The notes beneath the pieces are model-generated. The model made no database searches. It was not told the DNA's origin and saw nothing but the letters and a program-made list of their open reading frames with translations. This document shows positions 7,011 to 14,750 of a DNA stretch of 15,923 nt, one piece after another (within the stretch, counting starts at the first letter, position 1; every line of letters starts with the position of its first letter). Source of the stretch: Candidatus Moraniibacteriota bacterium (GTDB lineage: Bacteria > Patescibacteriota > Minisyncoccia > Moranbacterales > UBA2206). The stretch spans positions 501 to 16,423 of the forward strand of contig JAHFOP010000015.1 in NCBI GenBank assembly GCA_023261605.1. Reading direction: 5' to 3'. The translations under genes and the position numbers were made by a program.

Positions 7011-8033
7011 ATGAATATTAAAAAACTGGAACATTTCTTAGCGGAGAATGGCCAATTAAAATTTCGAGTGAGGCAGATCAGGCAAGCTATTTATCAAGAG
7101 GGGGTTTCCAGTTTTGCGGAAATTTCCACTCTGAGCAAGGAGCTGCGCGAACAGCTGGAAAAAGAGTTGAAAGTATTATCTTTTGATGTCGAAAAAATCC
7201 TATTTTCCAAGGACAAAAAATCAGCGAAAGCACTTCTGAAATTGTCAGATGGCAATCTGATTGAAACAGTTTTGATTTCTCCTCTGGAGGATAGTTGGTC
7301 AGTGTGTGTCTCGTCGCAAGTCGGTTGTCCACTTGGTTGCGAATTTTGCTCAACCGGAAAGATGGGATTTATTCGCAATCTCAATGCCGAGGAAATCACC
7401 GACCAAGTTTTGTTTTGGATTCAAAAACTAAAAACTAAAAACCAAAAATTATCAACTATAGTCTATATGGGCATGGGAGAGCCATTTCTGAATTGGGAAG
7501 AAGTTAGCCGAAGTTTGCGTGACTTGGTTGATCCGAAATTATTTGGCTTTGGCGCACGCAGCCTTTCAGTTTCGACCGCAGGCATCCCGGCAGGCATTGA
7601 AAAAATGGCGCGGGAATTCCCACAAGTGAACTTGGCGTTGTCATTGCATTTCGGAACGGATGAAAAAAGAAGCGCAGTCATGCCAATCAACCGTCAGAAT
7701 AATTTGGAAGCTATTCGCGAAGCATTGAAAAAATATTTTGAATTGTCGAACCGAAAAGTTTTTTTGGAATACGTGATGTTGGCTGGCATCAATGACAGTC
7801 AAAAAGACGCGGAAGATTTGGCGAAGTTTGTGAAATCAATTGGTAAATTGCAACTTCTGCACATCAACCTTATCCGATACAATTCAACTGACACGAAATT
7901 CCAACCTTCTTCCAAAGAACATACGTTGCAATTTAAAAATTATTTGTTAGATCAAAATTTGAGTGTGACGATTCGCAAAAGTTTGGGTGAAGAGATTCAA
8001 GGCGCCTGCGGACAGTTAGCGGGTAAGGCATAA
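7011..8033 (+). CDS. rlmN: 23S rRNA/tRNA adenine-C2 methyltransferase, radical SAM
   Basis: Dual-specificity RNA methyltransferase that methylates C2 of A2503 in 23S rRNA and A37 in some tRNAs by radical SAM chemistry. The 340 residues fit the family. Seen: an N-terminal RNA-binding-like helical domain (KFRVRQIRQAIYQ); the Fe-S cluster motif CX3CX2C at C106, C110, C113 (CPLGCEFCSTG); the first catalytic Cys C99 seven residues before the cluster, as in E. coli C118/C125; MGMGEP, the SAM-binding glycine block; LSVSTAGIPAGIEKMA; NLALSLHF; and the methyl-carrying Cys C333 in GACGQLAG. All residues needed for activity are present. A heptamer run (7423-7450) adds residues just before STIVYMGMGEP. 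The stop is 4 bases before dxs, so the pair is likely co-transcribed. Confidence 0.97.
   Translation: MNIKKLEHFLAENGQLKFRVRQIRQAIYQEGVSSFAEISTLSKELREQLEKELKVLSFDVEKILFSKDKKSAKALLKLSDGNLIETVLISPLEDSWSVCVSSQVGCPLGCEFCSTGKMGFIRNLNAEEITDQVLFWIQKLKTKNQKLSTIVYMGMGEPFLNWEEVSRSLRDLVDPKLFGFGARSLSVSTAGIPAGIEKMAREFPQVNLALSLHFGTDEKRSAVMPINRQNNLEAIREALKKYFELSNRKVFLEYVMLAGINDSQKDAEDLAKFVKSIGKLQLLHINLIRYNSTDTKFQPSSKEHTLQFKNYLLDQNLSVTIRKSLGEEIQGACGQLAGKA
7423..7450 (+). repeat. A-rich heptamer tandem repeat inside rlmN
   Basis: Four consecutive 7-mers: AAAAACT (7423-7429), AAAAACT (7430-7436), AAAAACC (7437-7443), AAAAATT (7444-7450). They encode a Lys/Asn/Gln-rich insert (KLKTKNQK) between the helix EEITDQVLFWIQ and the strand TIVYMGMGEP. 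In most RlmN proteins this is a loop of variable length, so the insertion should be tolerated. The repeat has the same period and A-rich style as the one in leuS. Confidence 0.85.
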
Positions 8034-8037
8034 CTTT

Positions 8038-9894
8038 ATGAAAAAAAATCCTCGAAAATTATTAGACAAAATAAATCTGCCGGCCGACCTACGGAAATTG
8101 CCGAAAGAAAGGTTGTCGGAACTGGCGGACGAAGTGCGGCAATTTTTGATTGATAGTGTGGCGGTGACAGGTGGACATTTTGGGTCAAATTTGGGTGTGG
8201 TGGAGCTCACCGTGGCTTTGCATTATGTTTTTGACACACCGAAAGACAAATTGATTTGGGATGTGGGGCATCAGAGCTATCCACACAAGATTTTAACTGG
8301 GAGACGTGACCGCATGAATACAATTAGGAAGAAAGGCGGATTGGCGCCGTTTCCGCGCAGAGAAGAAAGTGAATACGATGCTTTCAATGTGGGTCATTCC
8401 AGCACTTCTATTGGGGCTGCTGCTGGGATGGCTATTGCCGAAAGAGGTAAAAAAAATCCAACACAAATCATTGCGATTATCGGAGATGGGGCGTTGACTG
8501 GTGGTATGGCTCTCGAAGCCCTGAATCACGCTGGGGATGCGGCATTGGATATGCTGGTCATCCTAAATGACAACAAGATGTCAATTTCGCCAAATGTCGG
8601 TGGTATGGGGAAATATTTGACGCGTCTCATCTCTTCCCCTGCCTATGTTAAAACTCGTGCCAAAGGTCGAGAAATTTTTGAAGCTGCGCCACGACTTAAA
8701 AAAATTTTGATGCGGGCGGAGTCGCACACGAAAGGCATGATTGTGCCAGGGACATTGTTTGAAGAGTTGGGTTTTGAATATTATGGACCAATTGACGGTC
8801 ACGATGTCGAGGCTTTGGCGGAAGTGCTGCAAAATTTGAAAAAAATCAAAGGCCCGAAATTTTTGCATGTTCTGACCAAAAAAGGCAAGGGTTATGCGCC
8901 CGCGGAAAATGATCGCTTAAGCTTTCACGCCGTGAAGCCGTTTGATACAGTGACGGGCAAAAACATTCCCGGCAAACAAAAAAGCTTGAGCTATACGGAT
9001 GTTTTTTCTGAATGGATAGTCGCACGCGCCAAAAAAGAAAAAAAGTTACACGCCATCACGCCCGCGATGTGTCATGGTTCGGGATTGGTTGAGTTCAAGG
9101 AAAAATTTCCGGAGCGTTATCATGACGTGGGTATTGCCGAACAACATGCCCTCACACTGGCCGCGGGTATGGCGGTAGCGGGAAAAAAACCAGTTGTGGC
9201 AATCTACTCATCATTTTTGCAGCGGGCTTATGATCAGCTCATTCATGACATTGCTTTGCAAAATTTGAATGTACTTTTAGCCGTTGATCGGGCGGGCATT
9301 GTTGGGCCGGACGGCGCGACGCACGCCGGCAGTTTTGATTTGTCATTTATGCGCATGGTGCCGAATCTTGTGATTATGGCGCCGAGCAATAAAAATGAGT
9401 GCTACGCTATGCTTGAAACCGGTTTCAATTATGACGGACCTGCGGCGGTGCGTTATCCGCGCGGGGGAGGTGCGGATGAATTTGACATTGGGAAGCATGA
9501 AAAAATTGAAATTGGGCAAGCTAAGATATCTCGCGACGGAAAAAATATCGCCATTTTGGCTTTCGGCACATTACTTGAGAGCTGTAAAAAAGTGGCAGAA
9601 GAATTGGATGCAACCTTGGTTAATATGCGCTTCGTGAAGCCACTGGACGAAAAACTGTTAGAAAAATTGGCCAAGACGCATAAAATTTTCATCACCGTAG
9701 AAGATAATGTCATCTCTGGCGGAGCAGGCAGTGCGGTTTCAGAATTTGTGCTGAATAATAAATTGAATGTTAAAGTCAAAAATCTCGGCTTGCCCGACGT
9801 CTTTTTGCCGCACGGCACGCGCGAAGAAATCTTGGCTCTGGCCGGACTCTCGGAAGATGGGATTTTGCAGGCAGTGCGGGAGTTTGTGAAGTGA
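8038..9894 (+). CDS. dxs: 1-deoxy-D-xylulose-5-phosphate synthase
   Basis: Thiamine-diphosphate enzyme that joins pyruvate and glyceraldehyde-3-phosphate, the first step of the MEP isoprenoid pathway (also supplying DXP for thiamine and pyridoxal synthesis). The 618 residues are full length. Seen: GGHFGSNLGVVELTVALH, DVGHQSYPHKILTGR, FNVGHSSTSIGAAAGMA; the ThDP/metal motif GDG at 149-151 with NDN at 177-179; YGPIDGHD; HVLTKKGKGYAPAE; the transketolase pyrimidine-binding domain with catalytic Glu368 in VGIAEQHALTLAAGMA (E. coli E370); DRAGIVGPDGATHAG; RYPRGGG; and the C-terminal transketolase domain with VEDNVISGGAGSAV. The gene starts 4 bases after rlmN, with a weak AAGG upstream, and ends in TGA, which shows UGA is a stop in this genome. 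No other MEP genes lie in the window. Confidence 0.97.
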   Translation: MKKNPRKLLDKINLPADLRKLPKERLSELADEVRQFLIDSVAVTGGHFGSNLGVVELTVALHYVFDTPKDKLIWDVGHQSYPHKILTGRRDRMNTIRKKGGLAPFPRREESEYDAFNVGHSSTSIGAAAGMAIAERGKKNPTQIIAIIGDGALTGGMALEALNHAGDAALDMLVILNDNKMSISPNVGGMGKYLTRLISSPAYVKTRAKGREIFEAAPRLKKILMRAESHTKGMIVPGTLFEELGFEYYGPIDGHDVEALAEVLQNLKKIKGPKFLHVLTKKGKGYAPAENDRLSFHAVKPFDTVTGKNIPGKQKSLSYTDVFSEWIVARAKKEKKLHAITPAMCHGSGLVEFKEKFPERYHDVGIAEQHALTLAAGMAVAGKKPVVAIYSSFLQRAYDQLIHDIALQNLNVLLAVDRAGIVGPDGATHAGSFDLSFMRMVPNLVIMAPSNKNECYAMLETGFNYDGPAAVRYPRGGGADEFDIGKHEKIEIGQAKISRDGKNIAILAFGTLLESCKKVAEELDATLVNMRFVKPLDEKLLEKLAKTHKIFITVEDNVISGGAGSAVSEFVLNNKLNVKVKNLGLPDVFLPHGTREEILALAGLSEDGILQAVREFVK

Positions 9895-9913
9895 AAATAG
9901 TGACCCAAGAGGA

Positions 9914-9941
9914 TTGTCGATTCTCAAAAAAAAGGTATAAT
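9914..9941 (+). promoter_or_regulatory. Putative sigma70-type promoter for the ABC transporter operon
   Basis: A perfect -10 hexamer TATAAT (9936-9941) lies 16 bases downstream of a -35-like TTGTCG (9914-9919; 4 of 6 with TTGACA). It sits in the 81-base gap between dxs and the ABC ATPase gene, placing transcription start about 30 bases before ATG 9976. This is the best promoter-like sequence in the window and suggests that the ABC pair forms its own unit. Confidence 0.6.
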
Positions 9942-9975
9942 TAAAATAGATAAAAAATAAAGAAGATAATCCTAA

Positions 9976-11283
9976 ATGAACGAGCCGATTATCCAAGTTG
10001 ATCATCTGAAAGTGATCTATAACAAGGGCAAGCAGAATGAAGTGCGCTCGCTTTTTGATGTGAGTGTGAAAATTTATCCCAAAGAATACGTCATCATTTA
10101 TGGCCCGTCCGGGTGCGGCAAATCTACTCTGCTCTATTCCATGTCGGGGCTTCAAGCGCCGACTGAAGGACAAGTCACGGTAGAAGGCAGGAATTTATCA
10201 CAGATATCCAAAAAGGACATGGTGGAATTGCATCAAGTCGGCATCGGAATGGTTTTTCAGGCTTTCTATCTAATCGCGTCTCTCTCTGTTTTGGAAAACG
10301 TGTGTCTGCCAAAAGTTTTCCGTGGCGAGCCGACTGACAAGAGACAAGAGGAGGGGATAAAACTTTTGCATCGCTTCAGTATTGTGGAACAGGCCAAAAA
10401 GTTTCCCAGCGAGCTTTCCGGCGGTCAACGTCAAAGGGTGTCTATTGCCAGATCACTCATTAACAATCCACAAATCATTTTTGCCGACGAACCTGTGGGT
10501 AATCTTGATTCCGAGTCATCGGAAAATGTGATGAGGATTTTGAAAGAATTGAATGAGGTGGACAAAAAAACTATCATTTTGGTCACGCACAATCCGGAAC
10601 ATCTCCATTTTGCCGACAGGATTATTTACATGAAAGATGGGCGAGTTGTCAAGGAAGAAGTCAACACGGAAAAGCGTCCAATAGAAGCAAAGGATATCCC
10701 GGATGTCAAATACGAAGAACTGTCCAATGAAATGAAATTGCTCATGCGGACTTTCAAAAACTTAAGTTTGGCCCAAATTGGATCTCTAATGGTGCCGTTC
10801 AAGGCTAATCAGTTGATGTCGCATATCTTATCAGAACTCAGCCATGAGCAAATTCAGGTGGCAGAAAGTTATCTGAAAGAGTTTCTATTTAAAAATATTG
10901 ATGCAGAAACATTGTTCCATGATCTGGACATGAAATATGAGAATGGAGGGGCGGATTGGAACAAAAGACGAGCGGAATCATTCATTTCGAGAGTCAGTGA
11001 AATCACAAATATTTCGCGAGCTTTGACTGAAAAAAATGAAACCGAGTCATCTAAAATGTTGGTGAACTATTTAGTTGAGCTGTTTAAACTGAAAGTTGAT
11101 AAGGAAGAAGAAGTGACTTTGGTGGCTTTCTTACGGCTGCGAATCAGGAACAAGATCGATAGGGAAGAGTTGGAGAAAAAACTGGATGCTCCCAAAAAAG
11201 TTGGCGGAATGGGGATGCACAGTATCACGGCGGAAAAAGTTTCTCGAGAAGTTGAGATTATCATGCTCATGAAATATTCGTAA
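9976..11283 (+). CDS. ABC transporter ATP-binding protein (MacB/LolD type) with long C-terminal extension
   Basis: Cytoplasmic ATPase that should power the FtsX/MacB-type permease encoded 16 bases downstream. The 435 residues fall into two parts. Residues 1 to about 230 are a complete nucleotide-binding domain: Walker A GPSGCGKST (43-51), Q-loop Q95 in MVFQAFYLI, signature LSGGQ (147-151), Walker B IIFADEP (167-173), D-loop NLDS, and H-loop His205 in LVTHN. This resembles LolD/MacB/FtsE ATPases, normally 220-250 residues. Residues about 230-435 are an extra, mostly helical and charged region (ELSNEMKLLMRTF, LAQIGSLMVPFKANQLM, FLRLRIRNKIDREELEKKL) with no obvious membrane segment and no family I recognise. 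It could contact the permease or regulate the ATPase. The start is ATG at 9976, 35 bases after a TATAAT box. Confidence 0.93.
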   Translation: MNEPIIQVDHLKVIYNKGKQNEVRSLFDVSVKIYPKEYVIIYGPSGCGKSTLLYSMSGLQAPTEGQVTVEGRNLSQISKKDMVELHQVGIGMVFQAFYLIASLSVLENVCLPKVFRGEPTDKRQEEGIKLLHRFSIVEQAKKFPSELSGGQRQRVSIARSLINNPQIIFADEPVGNLDSESSENVMRILKELNEVDKKTIILVTHNPEHLHFADRIIYMKDGRVVKEEVNTEKRPIEAKDIPDVKYEELSNEMKLLMRTFKNLSLAQIGSLMVPFKANQLMSHILSELSHEQIQVAESYLKEFLFKNIDAETLFHDLDMKYENGGADWNKRRAESFISRVSEITNISRALTEKNETESSKMLVNYLVELFKLKVDKEEEVTLVAFLRLRIRNKIDREELEKKLDAPKKVGGMGMHSITAEKVSREVEIIMLMKYS

Positions 11284-11299
11284 AATATGTATAAAATAA

Positions 11300-12508
11300 A
11301 TGAAATTTAAAGATTTATTTCTATTATCCACTCGCATGTTCAAAGCGCGGCCGTCGCGAACTTTTTTGACAATCCTAGGTATGAGTGTCGGTATCGGAGC
11401 GATTCTTTTTCTGGTTTCTTTCGGTTATGGCTTGCAAAAGACGCTTTTGGAAAAAATTACCACTTCTGATTCGCTGTTGACGCTGGATGTTATGCAAGAT
11501 CGCTCCAAAGATGTGTTAATGGATCAATCTGCGGTGGATAAGATAAAAGCTATCAGCGGCGTGGTGGGTGTCAGTCCGGCGTATCAGCTGGATACGCGCG
11601 GAAATATTGATGATCTTTCCGCTGATTTCACAGCTATGGTGACATCGCCGGATTACATAAAATTGGGTGGACTCAAAGCCTCAACTGGGGTATTTCTAAA
11701 TGATCAAAACGTGACAGGCGTAGCTATTTCTACCGCGGCGACTAAGGTTTTCGGTAAAGAACCGGCGGAACTGATCGGAAAAGATGTCTCACTTTCTTTC
11801 TCTATGCCAAAAAATACCGGCGAAAAAACGCCAAGTGATGGCGGTGGTGAAAAAATAGACATGCCTGAAAAGCAGTTTAAAATTTTAGGTGTTTTTGAAA
11901 GTGACGAGAGTTTGATTTATGTGAACGAAAAAGCTTTTGACGGCATTAAGACGCCGGCGTTCAGCCAGCTGAAAGTTAAGTGCCAAGAGAGCAAGATTAT
12001 GGCCTCTGTTCAAGGGGAAATAACAAAATTAGGATTTTTAGTTTCTTCCATTTCGGATACGGTTGATCAAGCCAATAAAATTTTTGGCATCATCAAAATA
12101 ATCTTGATGCTCTTTGGCTGTATTGCGCTCATTGTCAGTGCCATCGGGATGTTCAATACCATGACGATCACTCTTCTCGAGCGGACGGAAGAAATCGGTA
12201 TTATGAAATCTATCGGAGCCTCGGACGCGATGATTTCCTGGATGTTCATTATGGAAGCCACAATTATGGGTTTTTTGGGTGGACTGGTGGGTATTATCAT
12301 TGGTTGGCTGGAAGGTCAAGTTTTCAACTTGCTTATTAATTTAGTGGCCGGTCATTTTGGTGGAGAAAAAGTCAGCCTTTTCTACAGTCCCTTGTGGTTT
12401 GTCACTTCTGTCATTGCCTTCTCGGCTTTTGTTGGTCTCTTGACTGGCATCGTGCCGGCGCGTCGCGCTTCGAAAATCGACCCGTTGGAAGCGTTGCGGT
12501 ATAAATAA
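11300..12508 (+). CDS. ABC transporter permease, MacB/FtsX type
   Basis: Membrane partner of the upstream ATPase, 402 residues. Topology is the type VII ABC pattern: a cytoplasmic amphipathic N-terminus with FKARPSRTFLTILGMSVGIGA leading into membrane segment 1 (about residues 20-45); a long extracytoplasmic domain (about 45-260) with VVGVSPAYQLDTRG typical of MacB periplasmic-core domains; and three membrane segments at the C-terminal end (about 265-395). The conserved FtsX block appears as ERTEEIGIMKSIGAS, and the end GIVPARRASKIDPLEALRYK is a family hallmark. Such systems do mechanotransmission, lipoprotein or peptide/toxin export rather than import. The substrate is unknown; no membrane-fusion protein (MacA-like) is encoded in the window. 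An envelope role is suggested by the secreted protein that follows. No Shine-Dalgarno is apparent before ATG 11300. Confidence 0.93.
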   Translation: MKFKDLFLLSTRMFKARPSRTFLTILGMSVGIGAILFLVSFGYGLQKTLLEKITTSDSLLTLDVMQDRSKDVLMDQSAVDKIKAISGVVGVSPAYQLDTRGNIDDLSADFTAMVTSPDYIKLGGLKASTGVFLNDQNVTGVAISTAATKVFGKEPAELIGKDVSLSFSMPKNTGEKTPSDGGGEKIDMPEKQFKILGVFESDESLIYVNEKAFDGIKTPAFSQLKVKCQESKIMASVQGEITKLGFLVSSISDTVDQANKIFGIIKIILMLFGCIALIVSAIGMFNTMTITLLERTEEIGIMKSIGASDAMISWMFIMEATIMGFLGGLVGIIIGWLEGQVFNLLINLVAGHFGGEKVSLFYSPLWFVTSVIAFSAFVGLLTGIVPARRASKIDPLEALRYK

Positions 12509-12550
12509 AAAATTTATCATACGAATTGGAGCTTAATCGTGATTTTTTTT

Positions 12551-14533
12551 ATGAAACAAATAAAAATATTTTCTTCACTGGTTGTATTTTTAGCAGTTGT
12601 CTTTATGACCGCTGACCATGCTTCTGCTATGTACCAGCTGACGAATCAGACTGAATTTTTTTCAGGCGTGTTGTCTCATTTGGATGATACTAAGGGCAAT
12701 ATTGCTACCTATGATTATGCGCCAGCAGCTGTGTATGATGGTACTAAATACAGGGTGTGGTGGTGTGGCGGACGAAGCGGTGATACCATTTATTATTCCG
12801 AAGCAAGCAGTTTGTCCGGACCGTGGAGTGTGCCTATTTGGGTTTTTGAACCAACTAGAGACATGGATGGCTCAAAGTTTGACAGTTTGCACACTTGCGA
12901 TCCTTCGATTGTCAAAGTTGGAGGCCAATATCATTTGTATTATGGCGGATTGGCTTATCCTGGCAAGCTTGCATCTGACGACCCTAACTATGTTCCTAAT
13001 ATTCCGACTGAAGTGGGATTGGCAGATAGCGCGAATGCGAGCATTCAGGGGTCTTTCTCGCGTCAAAATAGTGGTTTGCCAATTGTGACTCCGCATGATC
13101 TAGCTGTCGACAATTATTTCAGTAATTATGGTGCTGGACAGCCGAGTGTTATTTATTTGGAGGGATACTACTACATGCTTTATACCGATACGACGGGACA
13201 GGATCCATATATCAATAGCACTTCTGGCAATGAATCTGGGGGCGTGTATATTCTGCGCTCACTAAATCCGCTTTTCCAAGATAGTGTCGAAGAACTTACA
13301 GCTTCAGGTTTTCAAGCTGTTTCCGGCAAGCCGTCAACCAGTTTTAATTTGTTGAATTTTCGAGCAGCAGCCAGTGTTGATTGGGTGTATAGCGATAAAT
13401 ATGATATTTTTTTGGTTGCTGCGAATGCGGGGGTGAGTCCTAATAGAAAAACTAGTGTGTATATGTTCGATAGGAATTTTCATCAGGTAAAAGGTATTCA
13501 ATTGGATGTGCCTTCGTCTGAAGGTCCGGATTTTCTTCGGGATGAATTGGGCCATGTGCCGAACATCCCTGGAAATTCCAATCAAATCTGTATTTTTAAT
13601 CCAGATGGACCAGGCGCTCCCAATACTTGGGACATTGGTTATATGTGTGTTGATCTGACAAAAACTCCGACAGTCACTTCTCAGGGTGCGACTTCTATTG
13701 GCAGTACTGCTGCTATTGGCAACGGAAACATTGTTGATATCGGAGATGATAATCCAGATCGCTCTATTGAATGGGGAACGACAAGCGGTAACTACACTAA
13801 TTCTTGTGATGCTGGTGCTGGAGGGATTGGATACTACTCCTGCAACCTGACTAGTCTTATTACTAACACCAAATACTACTATCGTACTAAAGCCACTAAT
13901 TCAGCCGGCACATCCTATGGATCAGAAACAACTTTTACCACTCTAGCCATATCTCCAGACGTTGTGTCTCCTCCCATTGCCACCCCGAATGAAGGTGTTT
14001 ACAACGATCCTCAAATGGTCGCCTTATCTTCGGAGACTTCCGGAGCCATTATCCGCTACACCACTGATGGAACCACTCCGACTGCATCTTCATCTGCATA
14101 TTTTCTACCAATCGCTATCTCAAAAAATACTACATTGAAAACTTTAGCTACAAAAAGTGGCATGACAGACAGTAGCGAAACTGATTATAATTACATCATT
14201 AACAACTCCGATTCAGGCGGCAAGAAAAAAGAGGGTAAAAAGAAAGAGATTAAGAAAAAAAGGACCATTAAAAACTCTGAGACCAAACTGCACGGAGGAG
14301 ATGCTCTATATCAATCAGGCAAGCGGTTTTCCAAGTCCGACAAGGTAGCTTTATATTTCGCAAGATATGGCGGCGGTTATTATGATCCTGAAATAGTAAC
14401 AGCCAATAGCAAGGGAAATTTTGGAGTTACATATATAATACCCAAAAACAAACCTGCAGGTACTTATGGGTGGTATGCGCTGGACTTGAAAACCAAAAAG
14501 AAAAGCAGGATGGCTTATTTCAGCGTAAAGTGA
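12551..14533 (+). CDS. Secreted multidomain protein: beta-propeller, FN3-like, chitobiase-C-like and C-terminal surface domain
   Basis: A 660-residue exported protein of unknown function. Residues 1-26 form a Sec signal peptide (KQIK, hydrophobic core, ASA before M27). Residues about 30-370 have repeating aromatic strands such as YRVWWCGGRSGDTIYYS, CDPSIVKVGGQYHLYYGG and GAGQPSVIYLEGYYYMLYT, resembling the five-bladed beta-propeller of GH43/GH32/GH130-type glycosidases, though no catalytic triad can be assigned. About 373-467 is FN3-like (GNGNI, YYYRTKATNSAGTSYG); about 472-552 resembles the CHB_HEX_C domain (YTTDGTTPT). A Lys-rich linker (about 556-575) leads to a final domain (about 580-660: LYQSGKRFSKSDKVALYF, GTYGWYALD). 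Several Cys residues could form disulfides. An in-frame GTG at 12539 has a GGAG 7 bases upstream (12528-12531) and could be the true start, adding MIFF; ATG 12551 gives the more normal signal peptide. Confidence 0.85.
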   Translation: MKQIKIFSSLVVFLAVVFMTADHASAMYQLTNQTEFFSGVLSHLDDTKGNIATYDYAPAAVYDGTKYRVWWCGGRSGDTIYYSEASSLSGPWSVPIWVFEPTRDMDGSKFDSLHTCDPSIVKVGGQYHLYYGGLAYPGKLASDDPNYVPNIPTEVGLADSANASIQGSFSRQNSGLPIVTPHDLAVDNYFSNYGAGQPSVIYLEGYYYMLYTDTTGQDPYINSTSGNESGGVYILRSLNPLFQDSVEELTASGFQAVSGKPSTSFNLLNFRAAASVDWVYSDKYDIFLVAANAGVSPNRKTSVYMFDRNFHQVKGIQLDVPSSEGPDFLRDELGHVPNIPGNSNQICIFNPDGPGAPNTWDIGYMCVDLTKTPTVTSQGATSIGSTAAIGNGNIVDIGDDNPDRSIEWGTTSGNYTNSCDAGAGGIGYYSCNLTSLITNTKYYYRTKATNSAGTSYGSETTFTTLAISPDVVSPPIATPNEGVYNDPQMVALSSETSGAIIRYTTDGTTPTASSSAYFLPIAISKNTTLKTLATKSGMTDSSETDYNYIINNSDSGGKKKEGKKKEIKKKRTIKNSETKLHGGDALYQSGKRFSKSDKVALYFARYGGGYYDPEIVTANSKGNFGVTYIIPKNKPAGTYGWYALDLKTKKKSRMAYFSVK

Positions 14534-14555
14534 TCTGACAGAAATTGGAAAAAAC

Positions 14556-14579
14556 AAATACCCACCTAGGTGGGTATTT
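14556..14579 (-). terminator. Perfect 24-bp palindrome, likely terminator of the tRNA-Leu transcript
   Basis: The sequence is a perfect self-complementary 24-mer with a GC-rich CCCACC/GGTGGG core. Read on the minus strand, the hairpin is followed by G and then six U residues (complement of the A-run at 14549-14554), the layout of a rho-independent terminator for the tRNA gene 34 bases upstream on that strand. On the + strand the following U-tract is poor, so it is a weaker terminator for the secreted-protein gene ending at 14533. Confidence 0.7.
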
Positions 14580-14603
14580 AAATACTTATTAAAATAAGTA
14601 TTT
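14580..14603. repeat. Second inverted repeat directly abutting the terminator palindrome
   Basis: Two 11-base arms (AAATACTTATT and AATAAGTATTT) flank a 2-base centre, so a real hairpin would open to a 4-base or larger loop. It abuts the preceding palindrome without a gap, and both elements begin AAATAC and end GTATTT. It lies between the tRNA 3' end and its terminator on the minus strand, and after the secreted-protein gene on the + strand. It may help bidirectional termination or RNA 3'-end stability. Confidence 0.6.
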
Positions 14604-14613
14604 CTGTATTATG

Positions 14614-14696
14614 TGCCCGAGGAGAGAATCGAACTCTCATGATGTTGCCATCGGTGGATTTTGAGTCCACTGCGTCTACCGTTCCGCCACCCGGGC
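14614..14696 (-). tRNA. tRNA-Leu, anticodon CAA
   Basis: On the minus strand the RNA begins GCCCGGG and ends CTCGGGC plus discriminator A, giving a 7-bp acceptor stem with one G-U. The anticodon arm is GTGGA-CTCAAAA-TCCAC, so the anticodon is CAA, reading the UUG leucine codon. A long variable arm (class II, as expected for Leu) precedes the T arm GAGAG-TTCGATT-CTCTC. CCA is not encoded: the bases after the discriminator read CAT, so CCA must be added by a nucleotidyltransferase. It is the only minus-strand gene in the window and the only RNA gene found. Confidence 0.95.
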
Positions 14697-14701
14697 TTAT
14701 T

Positions 14702-14730
14702 TTGTGTTCCGCTTCTTTCTGTAGTACAAT
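14702..14730 (+). promoter_or_regulatory. Putative promoter for parAB
   Basis: A -10-like TACAAT (14725-14730) lies 17 bases after a weak -35-like TTGTGT (14702-14707), with the parA ATG 21 bases further on. The -35 sits just past the 5' end of the minus-strand tRNA gene, so divergent transcription would start from this 54-base gap. The tRNA promoter must lie in the same gap but I cannot place it with confidence. Confidence 0.45.
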
Positions 14731-14750
14731 AGAAGTAATACTTAGACATT

